Both the position numbers and the translations under genes were made by a program. Source: Bacteroidales bacterium (GTDB lineage Bacteria > Bacteroidota > Bacteroidia > Bacteroidales > ML635J-15). Taken from it: DNA of 64,000 bases. Shown in pieces: positions 8,992 to 18,382 of the stretch; the first letter of the stretch is position 1, and each line of letters begins with the position of its first letter. The notes beneath the pieces are model-generated. The model was given only the letters and a program-made list of their open reading frames with translations, searched no databases and was not told the origin of the DNA. The stretch spans positions 186,001-250,000 of the forward strand of contig JAISPG010000078.1 of NCBI GenBank assembly GCA_031275085.1, written 5' to 3'.

Positions 8992-10320
8992 CTAAATATC
9001 TATACCGTATTGATGCATTTTATTATATAATGTTTTACGGTCAATTTTTAAAAATCCGGCAGCTTTTGTTTTATTTCCGTTTGCTTTTTTTAAGGCAATT
9101 TCTATTCGTTCTTTTTCATTTACTGATTTTAAAGATAAATCTTCTGTTAATACGGAATGAGGTGAAAATGACGGTAAATGTTCCAAAAGGATTTCATCAG
9201 TTTGAGAAAAAAGGGTTGCTCTTCTTACGACATTTCTTAGTTCTCTAAGATTACCTGTCCAATTGTGTTTCATTAATGCCTCCATAGCATCTTCTGAAAA
9301 TCTTTTAATATCTTTTTCAAGTTCCTGATTTGCAAGATTAAGAAAATATTGGGCAAAAACCGGTAAATCGTCTATTCTTTGCCTTAAAGGTGGTATTGTT
9401 ATGAAGAATTCATTTAACCTGTGATACAAATCTTCCCTGAATTTCCCTTCAGATATTGCAGTTTCAAGGTTCTCATTTGTTGCTACAATTATACGGACAT
9501 CTACTTTTATATCGGTTGCCGAACCTACAGGTCGTATTTTAAATTCTTGTAATGTACGTAAAAGCTGTACCTGCACATCATAAGACAAATTACCAATTTC
9601 GTCAAGAAAAACCGTGCCTCCGTTTGCAATTTCAAATACTCCTTTTTTATCTGAAATTGCTGAAGTGAATGAGCCTTTTATATGTCCGAATAATTCACTT
9701 GGAGCTAATTCTTTTGATAAACTCCCGCAGTCTACAGCAATAAAAGGAGCATTTTTCCTTTGACTGTTTTCATGTATTATTCTGGCTGCATATTCTTTAC
9801 CTGTACCACTTTCTCCTGTAATAAGTACGGACATTTTGGTCGGAGCTACTATTTTCAAATATTCGTGCATTTCTTTTGCAGCTTTGCTGGTACCGTAAAC
9901 AATATCGGAATGTTGCTCTGTTTTATTAGTAGCTACAGTATCAACAGGAGGTCCGGGAATATGATTAAGGGCTTGTTCTATTTTTTTACTCAGAATTGAG
10001 GGATTAATTGGTTTTTCAAGATAGTCAAAAGCACCAAGTTTTATTGAAGAAACAGCACTTTGTATTTCACCGTAACTTGTCATAACGATAACAGGAGTGG
10101 AAATTTTCTGTTCTTTTATCCAGGCAAGAAGCATTATACCATCTCCATCGGGTAATCTAAGGTCAGTTAATATAAGACTAAAATTATCTTTGAAGATTTC
10201 TTTTTTGGCCTGCTCCACTTTTGTAACAAGAATGGCTTTGAAGTCGTTTCGTTCAAACCACTTTTGCAACATCAATCCAAATGAAGCATCATCTTCTACA
10301 ATTAAAATTTTATGTCTCAT
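8992..10320 (-). CDS. Sigma-54-dependent response regulator (NtrC family)
   Basis: About 442 residues from MRHKILIVEDD; the reading frame extends eight codons upstream, but those codons do not fit a receiver. The receiver domain (residues 1-120) has the acidic pair EDD, the phospho-site in LILTDLRLPD and Lys in LEKP. The AAA+ domain has Walker A GESGTGKE, the sigma-54 contact loop GSFTSA (GAFTGA in most members) and Walker B GGTVFLDEIG. A Fis-type helix-turn-helix closes the protein (KANGNKTKAAGFLKIDRKTL). It activates RpoN promoters after phosphorylation, perhaps by the adjacent hybrid kinase. Confidence 0.92.
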   Translation of the reverse strand: MRHKILIVEDDASFGLMLQKWFERNDFKAILVTKVEQAKKEIFKDNFSLILTDLRLPDGDGIMLLAWIKEQKISTPVIVMTSYGEIQSAVSSIKLGAFDYLEKPINPSILSKKIEQALNHIPGPPVDTVATNKTEQHSDIVYGTSKAAKEMHEYLKIVAPTKMSVLITGESGTGKEYAARIIHENSQRKNAPFIAVDCGSLSKELAPSELFGHIKGSFTSAISDKKGVFEIANGGTVFLDEIGNLSYDVQVQLLRTLQEFKIRPVGSATDIKVDVRIIVATNENLETAISEGKFREDLYHRLNEFFITIPPLRQRIDDLPVFAQYFLNLANQELEKDIKRFSEDAMEALMKHNWTGNLRELRNVVRRATLFSQTDEILLEHLPSFSPHSVLTEDLSLKSVNEKERIEIALKKANGNKTKAAGFLKIDRKTLYNKMHQYGIDI

Positions 10321-10341
10321 AAAATATAATGAACAACAATG

Positions 10342-10349
10342 CAAAATTA
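10342..10349 (-). promoter_or_regulatory. -7 box upstream of the NtrC-type regulator
   Basis: The minus strand reads TAATTTTG, a match to TAnnTTTG, 21 bases before the chosen start. No -33 TTTG is visible. Confidence 0.4.
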
Positions 10350-10462
10350 AGTAAAAGCCTAATAACTTTTTTATAAAAAAATCTTAAAATTTATATTTAA
10401 CATAGATTGAAGTGATTTTAACTTCAAAAAAACAATATTCAGTTTTGAATTTATTCATGATT

Positions 10463-11278
10463 TTACAAAAAATAATCAGATATGGGTTCACATTCTGCAA
10501 AATATTCCAAAGGTGTTATTCCTGAAAATTGTTTATAGTCCCGAATCATATGAGATTGATCATAATAACCACATTTATATGCCAGTTTAGTGAGAGATGT
10601 TTCGTTATTAAGAGATCTTTCATTAAGAGAATTCTGAAATCGTATGATTTTAAGAAATTGTGCCGGAGAAATTCCTATATATTCTGAAAAAGTTCTTTCA
10701 AATTGTTTTCGGCTCAGGTATGCATTTGATATCAAAGTTTCTATTGAAATTTGCCCTTTCCTGCCGGTTATTGAATTAATACTATTAATAATTCGATTCA
10801 GTTCATATTCTTTAATATTCTTCTTTAATAATTGTAACAGGAAATTTTCTGCTGCGATTATTTTGCGCTCAAAGGATTCTGCTTCATGAATACTGTTCTC
10901 AAGTTCAAATATATTGTCTTTTATTATGTATTTTAGTGGTATACTTTTATCAAAAAATTCACTTGAAGGGATATTAAAAAATACTTTTGCACCATATGGT
11001 CTGAACATTACAGAAAAAATTGAAAGTTTGCCGGCTATGACAATATCATAAAACCCCTTTTGTTGTCCGCATATCAGAATATTATCTTCATATTTTTTGT
11101 TTTTATCCAGCGATTCCGGTCTTTTTCCGGAATAAAAAGTAAGTTCCATTAATCCATTGGGAACAATTCGTTGTATATGTACACTGTCTTTTTGCAAACA
11201 GCTTTCTATCATCCAGAATTGTTTTATGAATAAAGATAATGGATATGAAGGGGATGCCGATTTGAAAACTTCATTCAT
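10463..11278 (-). CDS. AraC-family transcriptional regulator
   Basis: 271 residues. The C-terminal third carries two helix-turn-helix motifs of the AraC/XylS type: ISIETLISNAYLSRKQFERTF near 180, and TKLAYKCGYYDQSHMIRDYK near 230 followed by GITPLEYF. The N-terminal 150 residues look like the beta-barrel sensor found on many Bacteroidota AraC proteins (PNGLMELTFYSG). It lies in the same direction as a VOC-family gene but is separated from it by a terminator-like hairpin. The ligand and targets are unknown. Confidence 0.88.
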   Translation of the reverse strand: MNEVFKSASPSYPLSLFIKQFWMIESCLQKDSVHIQRIVPNGLMELTFYSGKRPESLDKNKKYEDNILICGQQKGFYDIVIAGKLSIFSVMFRPYGAKVFFNIPSSEFFDKSIPLKYIIKDNIFELENSIHEAESFERKIIAAENFLLQLLKKNIKEYELNRIINSINSITGRKGQISIETLISNAYLSRKQFERTFSEYIGISPAQFLKIIRFQNSLNERSLNNETSLTKLAYKCGYYDQSHMIRDYKQFSGITPLEYFAECEPISDYFL

Positions 11279-11288
11279 ATTTATAAAA

Positions 11289-11320
11289 TAATTACGGTTG
11301 CGCTATAACAACCGTAATTA
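11289..11320 (-). terminator. Hairpin downstream of the VOC gene
   Basis: Arms TAATTACGGTTG / CAACCGTAATTA form a perfect 12-bp stem with an 8-base loop. It lies between two minus-strand genes and would end the upstream VOC transcript. Confidence 0.65.
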
Positions 11321-11338
11321 AAATTTATTGTTTTTTTA

Positions 11339-11698
11339 TTATTCATCTCCGTAAATTCCAAGTTTATTTCCTTCACTGTCGATGAAAAGAGCAAAATATC
11401 CACGTCCTTCAGCTTCAATTTTTGTTTTCGGACGTATTATTTTCCCTCCGTTTTCTTCTATTCTTTTTACAGTGTTTTCTATGTTATCGCTAACATTGAA
11501 ATTTACTATCACACCTTCGGTGGAAGGCAAATAACCTTCAGCATAAAACACAGCTCCTTCTCCGGAAGGAAAACATGCCATTTTTTCGGATTCATATTCA
11601 AAAACTTCTAACTGAAGTTCAAAAACCTTGCTGTAAAAATTTACAGCTCTTGTAAAATCTTTTGAAGGGATCTCTACCCACGAAACTAATTTTTTCAT
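11339..11698 (-). CDS. VOC-family (glyoxalase/bleomycin-resistance fold) protein
   Basis: 119 residues, a single vicinal-oxygen-chelate unit of two beta-alpha-beta-beta-beta modules. The opening VSWVEIPSKDFTRAVNFYSKVF is typical of small VOC proteins, and the end FALFIDSEGNKLGIYG carries the usual metal-side Glu/Asp position. These proteins are dimeric and often bind small molecules or act as metal-dependent lyases or dioxygenases. The substrate cannot be predicted. Confidence 0.85.
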   Translation of the reverse strand: MKKLVSWVEIPSKDFTRAVNFYSKVFELQLEVFEYESEKMACFPSGEGAVFYAEGYLPSTEGVIVNFNVSDNIENTVKRIEENGGKIIRPKTKIEAEGRGYFALFIDSEGNKLGIYGDE

Positions 11699-11789
11699 TG
11701 TACTAAATTTAATTTAAAATAATAGGGTAAAAATAAGATCCATTAAAATGGTGAAATTGTATAATTGCGACATTTTACTGTCGATATGA

Positions 11790-12326
11790 TTAATTCAGAT
11801 AAAGATCGATTAGTCCGCCGGGAGCATCAATTTCAAGTTTTTTATTTTCATCATCGATATTTATTATAAAATCTTCACTATAGGGTAAAATTATTAATTT
11901 TCCATTAAATTCGGTTTCGAAGACCGGATTACCGGGGATAAGGTTTAAGTTCTTTATTTTTCCTATATAACCGTATTTTCGGTCAAAGACTTCATAATCA
12001 TATAATTCCCATTTTTCATCAGAACATTCTTCGCTTTCTTCTTTAATATTATTTTTTGCTATGTATATTGAACAGAATCTGAAGTTATTTGCAGTTTCTT
12101 CCGAATCAATATGTTTTAACTTTACTAAAAAACCATTACCTGCATTTTTTTTTTGTTCAATAAAAAAAGGAACCGGTATCCCTTTTACATCAAGAAATAC
12201 CGGTATTTTTTCTTTAAAAACATTATGTGAAAAATTATCGAACATTTTTACACTTAATTGTCCTTTCAAACCATGTGATTTAACAATATAAGCTACTTCA
12301 ATAAGTTCACATCCGTCAAATATCAT
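11790..12326 (-). CDS. rimM: 16S rRNA processing protein RimM
   Basis: 178 residues with the two RimM parts: an N-terminal beta-barrel (VAYIVKSHGLKGQLSVKMF near 11-29) and a C-terminal PRC-barrel (WELYDYEVFDRKYGYIGKI, then ILPYSEDFI). RimM helps assemble the 30S head and binds S19. It sits 10 bases downstream of rpsP on the same strand, the classic rpsP-rimM order, so the two are co-transcribed. Confidence 0.92.
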   Translation of the reverse strand: MIFDGCELIEVAYIVKSHGLKGQLSVKMFDNFSHNVFKEKIPVFLDVKGIPVPFFIEQKKNAGNGFLVKLKHIDSEETANNFRFCSIYIAKNNIKEESEECSDEKWELYDYEVFDRKYGYIGKIKNLNLIPGNPVFETEFNGKLIILPYSEDFIINIDDENKKLEIDAPGGLIDLYLN

Positions 12327-12336
12327 AAAGAATTAA

Positions 12337-12921
12337 TTATTCTTCTGATCTTTCTTCAGTAGTTTCTTCTGCTGTAGTAGTATCTGCAACAACTTCTTCT
12401 GTAGTATTGTCTTCATTAGCAGGAACTTCTTCAGCTGATTCTTCTTTTAAAGCATTCATTGCTTCAAGTTGTTTTTTCGCAATGGCTTCAGCTCTTTTCT
12501 CTTTTACTTTTGTTTCCGCTTCTAATTTAGCTTTGCTTTCAGTACGTTTAGCAGATTCAAGATCGCTAACTTTAGATCTGATTTTGCTATTCTTTTCTTC
12601 TAGCCATGCGTTAAAACGTTTTTCTGCTTCAGTTTCATCGAATGCACCTTTTTTCACACCTTCCAATAAGTGTTTTTTCATAAGAACTCCTTTGTAAGAT
12701 AAAATTCTTCTTACAGTATCAGAAGGTTGTGCTCCATTGTTTAACCATGTTAATGCACGGTCAAAATCCAATTCAATAGTTGCAGGGTTTGTAACAGGAT
12801 TGTAAGATCCTATTCTTTCAATAAATTTACCATCACGTGGAGATCTGTTGTCTGTAGCAACAATGTAATAATATGGTCTCGTTTTACGACCATGTCTTGC
12901 AAGTCTTAATCTAACTGCCAT
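12337..12921 (-). CDS. rpsP: 30S ribosomal protein S16, long form
   Basis: 194 residues. The first 80 are canonical S16 ([20 protein letters not shown] and ERIGSYNP). The remaining 110 form a charged extension, first Lys/Ala/Glu helix and then an acidic Thr/Glu tail. Such extended S16 proteins are normal in Bacteroidota. It is the first gene of an rpsP-rimM operon, with a -7 box about 60 bases upstream. Confidence 0.95.
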   Translation of the reverse strand: MAVRLRLARHGRKTRPYYYIVATDNRSPRDGKFIERIGSYNPVTNPATIELDFDRALTWLNNGAQPSDTVRRILSYKGVLMKKHLLEGVKKGAFDETEAEKRFNAWLEEKNSKIRSKVSDLESAKRTESKAKLEAETKVKEKRAEAIAKKQLEAMNALKEESAEEVPANEDNTTEEVVADTTTAEETTEERSEE

Positions 12922-12978
12922 AATTCAAAATTTAATTTTTTAGTTAAAAACTTATTTACGGTTTCTCGAACCGGGCTG

Positions 12979-12986
12979 CAAAGTTA
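12979..12986 (-). promoter_or_regulatory. -7 box of the rpsP-rimM operon
   Basis: The minus strand reads TAACTTTG, matching TAnnTTTG, 58 bases before the rpsP start. No TTTG is found at the -33 distance. Confidence 0.5.
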
Positions 12987-13041
12987 ATATTTCTTTTGAT
13001 TATTATATTGTTTTCATGAAATTAATTTTCAATATCATGAA

Positions 13042-14160
13042 TTATCCCAGATTACTCAACATTTTCAATGTATCCGGATTTAATATCTCAATAACTTTGT
13101 TGTTGATACTTATGATATTATCTTTTTTTAGATCGGATAATATTCTTACAAGGTTTTCTGTTGCAAGACCGGAAAATTCGGCAATATCTTTTCTTGTTAC
13201 CGATGTCTCAATAATGTTACTTTCAAATACTTTTTCGGAAAGGTATATAAGTGTATCGCAAACTCTACCTAATGCTTGTTTATTAGCTATACTGCCAAGT
13301 TTATCATAAACATTTTGCAGAGAATTTGAATACATTTTCATTATTTCAATAGAAAATTGTGGATTTGATCTTATAATCAAATCAAAATTGTTTCTTTCTA
13401 CCAGATATATTTTTGAAGGCATAAGAGCCTGACAACTAAAGTGATAATAATTATCTCCATATAAGCTGGACAGACCAATAATATTAAAAGGTTTTGTTAT
13501 TTTAAAAACATGATTTTTATAATGTGAATTTTCTATAAATGCCTTAACCAATCCTTCTTTGTGTATCATCACAAAAGAAGCAAATGATCCTTGTTTGCAA
13601 ATAGTTTCACCTTTTCTGAACTCTATTGGGACTTTTGTAATTATATCAATTTCTTCATTACTTAAATGAAGTTTTTTCAGATATTCCGAAAATCCGCTTT
13701 CATGATTATTATGCTTAAGCTTGTTTTCAATACTTTCAGAATATTGTTCCTTGAGTTTTCTAAATGAAAGATATTGATTTATTTTTTCTACTATAGTTTG
13801 AAACAACCTGTTTTCTTCTTCAAGAAAAACACCTTTTTCTGCCCGTACCGGTTTAATATAACATAACATTAGCTCACCTACCTGTATTTCATCGACAAAT
13901 AAAGGGGCTGATAGTTTTAATTCCGATTTTTTGAAATCTTTTGAAGCGGCTTCAACATCGTACACAGAAATTTTAATTTTACATATATCGGAATATCGCC
14001 AACCTATAGGAACTATATCCACAATTTGTAGTAAAACGCTTTTCAGATCATTATCAAAGTCTTTTAAAACAAAATCTATTTTATAAATACATTCAAGCTC
14101 TTTTTTTCTTTCGTTAAGACTTTTAACTATACTTTCTATGTTGTCCTTCTGATTATACAT
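13042..14160 (-). CDS. GAF-like / CRP-FNR family transcriptional regulator
   Basis: 372 residues, much longer than the 220-230 of a plain CRP. Residues 1-165 form a GAF-like sensor (IVPIGWRYSDICKIKISV), commonly found with ligand or redox sensing. Residues 190-300 are a cyclic-nucleotide-binding beta-roll (EFRKGETICKQGSFASFVMI). Residues 315-365 are a CRP winged helix (VTRKDIAEFSGLATENLVRI). There is no Cys cluster for an iron-sulfur centre. It diverges from gdhA, so glutamate dehydrogenase control is a fair guess. Confidence 0.85.
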   Translation of the reverse strand: MYNQKDNIESIVKSLNERKKELECIYKIDFVLKDFDNDLKSVLLQIVDIVPIGWRYSDICKIKISVYDVEAASKDFKKSELKLSAPLFVDEIQVGELMLCYIKPVRAEKGVFLEEENRLFQTIVEKINQYLSFRKLKEQYSESIENKLKHNNHESGFSEYLKKLHLSNEEIDIITKVPIEFRKGETICKQGSFASFVMIHKEGLVKAFIENSHYKNHVFKITKPFNIIGLSSLYGDNYYHFSCQALMPSKIYLVERNNFDLIIRSNPQFSIEIMKMYSNSLQNVYDKLGSIANKQALGRVCDTLIYLSEKVFESNIIETSVTRKDIAEFSGLATENLVRILSDLKKDNIISINNKVIEILNPDTLKMLSNLG

Positions 14161-14177
14161 TCTATATTATTCCAGTG

Positions 14178-14185
14178 CAAAATTA
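14178..14185 (-). promoter_or_regulatory. -7 box of the GAF-CRP regulator
   Basis: The minus strand reads TAATTTTG, a match to TAnnTTTG, 18 bases before the start codon. This implies a very short leader. Confidence 0.4.
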
Positions 14186-14243
14186 AGAAAAAACCATATC
14201 CAAACAAAAATCATTGATAAATATCAATCATTAATGTCAAATC

Positions 14244-14272
14244 TTAGGGAGAAAAAAGTTAGGGAGAAAAAA
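14244..14272 (+). repeat. Tandem 14-base repeat in the gdhA leader
   Basis: TTAGGGAGAAAAAA occurs twice, at 14244 and 14259, a 15-base period, about 80 bases before gdhA and between divergent promoters. It could be a regulator site or a simple duplication. Confidence 0.4.
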
Positions 14273-14350
14273 AACATAAACTTAAATTTACATCGAGAAA
14301 TTAATTTATGTTTAACCAAGTATCCGCAAGGATAAGTTAATATTAAAAAA

Positions 14351-15688
14351 ATGAACGTAGAAAAAATTTTAACTGATTTAGAGAAAAAACATCCGGGTGA
14401 AGTAGAATATCTTCAGGCTGTAAGAGAAGTTCTGGAAACTATTGAAGATGTTTATAATGAAAATCCTAAATACGAAGCAAACGGGATTATCGAAAGATTA
14501 GTAGAACCTGACAGGATTTTAACTTTCAAAGTTCCATGGACAGATGATAATGATAAAGTTCATGTAAACATCGGTTACCGTGTTCAATTTAACGGAGCTA
14601 TTGGTCCTTATAAAGGTGGAATCAGATTCCATCCAAGTGTTAATTTAAGTATTTTAAAATTCTTAGGTTTCGAACAAATTTTCAAAAACTCTCTTACTTC
14701 ATTACCTATGGGTGGTGGTAAAGGTGGTTCTGATTTCGATCCTAAAGGAAAATCCGACAGAGAAGTTATGCGCTTCTGCCAATCTTTCATGTTAGAATTA
14801 TGGAAGATCATAGGTCCTGAAACTGATGTTCCTGCTGGTGATATTGGTGTAGGTGCCCGCGAAATTGGTTACATGTACGGAATGTATAAAAAATTAGCTC
14901 AAGAACATACAGGTGTTTTAACCGGTAAAGGGCTTAACTGGGGTGGATCATTAGTTCGTCCGGAAGCTACAGGTTTTGGTGGAGTTTATTTTGTAGACCA
15001 TATGTTAAAAACTAAAAATATTGACATAAAAGGCAAAACAGTTTCTTGTTCCGGTTTCGGTAATGTTGCCTGGGGTGCTGCTCTTAAAGCTACTGAATTA
15101 GGTGCTAAAGTAGTTGCTATTTCAGGTCCTGACGGATATGTTTATGACGAAGCAGGTATTAGCGGAGAAAAAATCAACTATATGCTTGATTTACGTAGTT
15201 CAAATCAAGATATCGTTGCTCCTTACGCACAAAAATTCCCAGGATCTAAATTCGTAGCAGGTAAAAAACCTTGGGAAGTAAAAGTTGATATCGCTCTTCC
15301 ATGTGCAACTCAAAATGAACTTAACGGAGAAGATGCTGCAACTCTTATTAAAAATGGTGTAATCTGTGTTGGTGAAATTTCTAACATGGGTTGTACTCCT
15401 GAAGCTATTGAAGCTTTCCAAAAAGCAAAAATACTTTTTGCTCCGGGTAAAGCAGTAAATGCTGGTGGTGTTGCTACTTCAGGTCTTGAAATGAGCCAAA
15501 ATAGTTTGAAACTAAGCTGGACAAGAGAAGAAGTTGATGTTCGTTTAAAACAAATTATGGAAAATATCCACGTAGCATGTGTTAAATACGGAAAACAAGC
15601 TGATGGATATATCAATTATGTAAAAGGTGCAAACATTGCAGGATTCTTAAAAGTAGCTGATGCAATGGTTGATCAAGGTGTAGTATAA
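14351..15688 (+). CDS. gdhA: NADP-type glutamate dehydrogenase
   Basis: 445 residues, the size of hexameric bacterial GDH. It interconverts glutamate with 2-oxoglutarate and ammonia in the cytoplasm. Visible landmarks are GPYKGGIRFHPSVN near 88, the catalytic Lys in LPMGGGKGGSDFDPKGKSD near 119, PAGDIGVGAREIGYM near 166, and the Rossmann motif SGFGNVAWGAALKATELGA near 235. Codon use is distinctly regular and G/T-rich compared with its neighbours, as expected of a highly expressed gene. A clear terminator follows. Confidence 0.95.
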   Translation: MNVEKILTDLEKKHPGEVEYLQAVREVLETIEDVYNENPKYEANGIIERLVEPDRILTFKVPWTDDNDKVHVNIGYRVQFNGAIGPYKGGIRFHPSVNLSILKFLGFEQIFKNSLTSLPMGGGKGGSDFDPKGKSDREVMRFCQSFMLELWKIIGPETDVPAGDIGVGAREIGYMYGMYKKLAQEHTGVLTGKGLNWGGSLVRPEATGFGGVYFVDHMLKTKNIDIKGKTVSCSGFGNVAWGAALKATELGAKVVAISGPDGYVYDEAGISGEKINYMLDLRSSNQDIVAPYAQKFPGSKFVAGKKPWEVKVDIALPCATQNELNGEDAATLIKNGVICVGEISNMGCTPEAIEAFQKAKILFAPGKAVNAGGVATSGLEMSQNSLKLSWTREEVDVRLKQIMENIHVACVKYGKQADGYINYVKGANIAGFLKVADAMVDQGVV

Positions 15689-15707
15689 TACATAAATAAA
15701 ATTTAAT

Positions 15708-15744
15708 AAAAAATTCCTCTTCTTTTCCGGAGAGGAATTTTTTT
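15708..15744 (+). terminator. Rho-independent terminator of gdhA
   Basis: Arms AAATTCCTCT / AGAGGAATTT around a TCTTTTCCGG loop, followed by a run of T, 20 bases after the gdhA stop. Confidence 0.85.
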
Positions 15745-15824
15745 ATATTTATACTTTAAAATTTATGAATTTAAGTAATTTACAAACCTTAATTTATCAT
15801 ATTATTGTACACAAATTTTTTTAA

Positions 15825-16232
15825 ATGAAAGATCTAAGTATAGTTATAATTTTTTTATGTGTTTTGATTATTTTTACTGCATGTAGCAGTGATGGTCATT
15901 TTGATTCTGAAAAATGGAAATATAAATATGATATGGCATATCCTTACAGACCAGATATGATACAATCAATTATTAATTCAGAATTACTGACTAATAAAAA
16001 ATTTTATGAAGTTTTGGATCTATTAGGAGAGCCAAATAATACTGATACTATAGATAATTGCAAAATATCCTGTATATATGAAGTTCAGGAATCTTACGGA
16101 TGGAATATTGATCCCTTGTACAGATCGTGGCTCGTTATTGAATTTAATTTAAAAACAAATGAAACAGAAAGTGTAGAATTTATGCAAACAGAGGATAAAC
16201 GTAGTATATTAGAGAAAATATTTACGGAATAA
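15825..16232 (+). CDS. Small lipoprotein, BamE/SmpA-like C-terminal part
   Basis: 135 residues with a lipoprotein signal peptide and lipobox Cys near residue 20 (IIFTACSS). The pattern LTNKKFYEVLDLLGEPNN near 55-72 recalls the turn between two helices in BamE/SmpA-like small outer-membrane lipoproteins, and is followed by three strands. No partner is evident. The assignment to that fold is tentative. Confidence 0.55.
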   Translation: MKDLSIVIIFLCVLIIFTACSSDGHFDSEKWKYKYDMAYPYRPDMIQSIINSELLTNKKFYEVLDLLGEPNNTDTIDNCKISCIYEVQESYGWNIDPLYRSWLVIEFNLKTNETESVEFMQTEDKRSILEKIFTE

Positions 16233-16284
16233 TAAATATATGATATTGACAAGAGTTAAATAAATTTTATAGGAGAAACAAAAT

Positions 16285-18231
16285 ATGAGAATTAATAAAC
16301 AAAGAATTCAAATGCTTTTTACCGCATTGTTAGTGATATTTTTCACAAACACTACTTTTTCGCAAAGTATTGAACGTAACGTATTGTACACTTTAGGAGA
16401 AAAAGAGGAGATCGTTGTCAATCATTATGCTTCCGGATCTGGAACAAAGTTTTCATTTCAGGATGATTCTGTGAAGTATTCTTGTTTGATAAAAAGAAAA
16501 GAAGCAAATGCTGATAAACACATGACATTAGTAGTTAACGGTAAAACAATACTAACAGCAACAGAAATATTACCCGTTTGGTTTGACTATTATGATATTA
16601 ATATATTTGATGTTGAAAAATCAAAGTTATTATATACAAAAGGCAATGAATACTTTGCCAAATATAAAGGAAAAGAATATGGTCCATTTGAACATGCAAG
16701 ATTCCCTGTGTCTAGTTCTTTTGGGAATGAGGATGCAAATAATGTAATAGAATATAGTCAAATGGGGCAATCTCTTTTGATATTACCTGATGGGCGAACC
16801 ATTCAAAAACCCGAAACTGTAAAGGGAGATAATGAAGATGGTATTCAAGTTATCTTTATTCCTAATAGTAATAATTATTTTTTGATTATTACTGCGAAAT
16901 ATTGGAGCAGTTCAAAAAATAGGCATAAAATTTATTATAACACTAAATATCTTACTGAGACGACAGGACAAAATGTTTATCCTCAATTGTATTACAATAA
17001 AAATGGAGATTGGTTAGCATCTTTTGGCGAAGATGTGTTTTTAAATGGGAAAAATATTGGAAATCACAAAGGCTGGAATAATGTATTTGGTTTCACAAAT
17101 AGTAAAAAATACATTATTGAATATGGTAATGAGAATGAGACATATTTGGATATTAGTGGCGAAAAAAAGTTTCATTTAAATAAAAATGATAGACTGTGGG
17201 ATGCTCAAATTAATGAAAACGGAGAATATATTTTTCGATATTCTAAAGACTATTGGACAGAAGAAGGGTATTCAAAAGATTATATAATTGTAAACGGCAA
17301 GACAATTACATACAACTATTTTCCCGTAGGTACTATTGACGGTGCAGAGCAAATTATTGCCAATGGTGTGGATGACCTGGGGCACTTTACACAAACTATT
17401 ATTAATGACAAAGGTGATTACATTTATGCTTACTACACAAATAATAAATTTCATGTTGCAATAAACGAACGAAGCGAAGGTCCTTATGATATGGTATGGC
17501 CTCCTTATTTAGACGAAAAAGGGAATTACGCTTATCTATGTATGACAGGCACTAAACAACATATTGTAAAAAACGGAAAAATAAGCGATGCATTTGATAA
17601 ATGTTCGGAACCAACTATTAATAATGGTCATTGTATCTATGCTTATGCTAAGCAAAACAAATTTTATGTTTCAATTGACGGACAGATAGAAGGTCCTTAT
17701 GATTTCATGCCTTACGATTTTTGGGGAGAAGTCAAATTGGCACCTTTATATTACTTAAATGAAAAAGGACAATATGCATATACTTATGAAAATGAAGGCA
17801 TACAATATGCTTGCATTAATGGGAAAGTATATAAAGCTCCTTTTGACGGAGAAAGGAATGAGCAACCGGTAAGTGTACTTAGCGGAGGGGGAAGAATTTT
17901 AACCGGTGGCGGATTTTATTTCAAGGAAGATAGTAAAAATGGATTTGATGCGGAATATCATTATGAAGAAAATAATCTTATTGTGGATTTGGACGGAAAA
18001 GTAATAAGTATAAGCCCTGTGATTGATGATAAATCTGGCACCTTTATTGCAAAAAATGAAAAAGACAATATGATTTTCAACAAAAATTATCCTTATGTAT
18101 TAATTAACAATCAAAAATATGGAAACGGAAAAATATTAGCAGCAGGATATAATCAATTTTTGAATGTTTTTCGGTGGGCTGTGTTAGAAAACCAGGAATT
18201 AGTAGTTTATGAATACAAAATAGAAAAGTAA
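16285..18231 (+). CDS. Secreted repeat protein (propeller-like), function unknown
   Basis: 648 residues with a signal peptide (cleaved near residue 27, TFSQ). Degenerate repeats of 60-80 residues contain a strand of type YxYAYxxxNKFxVxI followed by EGPYD or GPFE, for example near 388, 418, 460 and 490. This recalls beta-propeller blades. There is no catalytic motif and no sorting domain at the C-terminus. It follows the small lipoprotein on the same strand with 52 bases between them, perhaps as one unit. Confidence 0.6.
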   Translation: MRINKQRIQMLFTALLVIFFTNTTFSQSIERNVLYTLGEKEEIVVNHYASGSGTKFSFQDDSVKYSCLIKRKEANADKHMTLVVNGKTILTATEILPVWFDYYDINIFDVEKSKLLYTKGNEYFAKYKGKEYGPFEHARFPVSSSFGNEDANNVIEYSQMGQSLLILPDGRTIQKPETVKGDNEDGIQVIFIPNSNNYFLIITAKYWSSSKNRHKIYYNTKYLTETTGQNVYPQLYYNKNGDWLASFGEDVFLNGKNIGNHKGWNNVFGFTNSKKYIIEYGNENETYLDISGEKKFHLNKNDRLWDAQINENGEYIFRYSKDYWTEEGYSKDYIIVNGKTITYNYFPVGTIDGAEQIIANGVDDLGHFTQTIINDKGDYIYAYYTNNKFHVAINERSEGPYDMVWPPYLDEKGNYAYLCMTGTKQHIVKNGKISDAFDKCSEPTINNGHCIYAYAKQNKFYVSIDGQIEGPYDFMPYDFWGEVKLAPLYYLNEKGQYAYTYENEGIQYACINGKVYKAPFDGERNEQPVSVLSGGGRILTGGGFYFKEDSKNGFDAEYHYEENNLIVDLDGKVISISPVIDDKSGTFIAKNEKDNMIFNKNYPYVLINNQKYGNGKILAAGYNQFLNVFRWAVLENQELVVYEYKIEK

Positions 18232-18239
18232 CACTACCC

Positions 18240-18358
18240 ATAACAATCAGCTTGCAATACTGTGAGGTATTAACTAGCAGAAAGTAATGAGGGCATTTAA
18301 TTTAACACGTCCAAACTATTTTCGTATCCCCGCACTATGGCAAGCTATCAACTGTTAT
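18240..18358 (+). other. attC-like imperfect hairpin upstream of a methyltransferase
   Basis: Outer arms TAACA / TGTTA and inner arms GCTTGC / GCAAGC are separated by unequal bulges (ATCA against TATCAA), with a further small hairpin (AATAC...GTATT) inside. This layout resembles an integron cassette attC site, and the methyltransferase start follows 25 bases after it. The core does not match the GTTRRRY rule exactly, and no integron integrase is in the window, so this is only suggestive. Confidence 0.3.
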
Positions 18359-18382
18359 ATGCAATTTTAAGAAACAATCACA

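Noticed and set aside
8973-8994. ATATTTAG / CTAAATAT hairpin as a terminator between kinase and regulator genes
   Set aside because: All-AT weak stem that overlaps the end of the regulator gene; not convincing.
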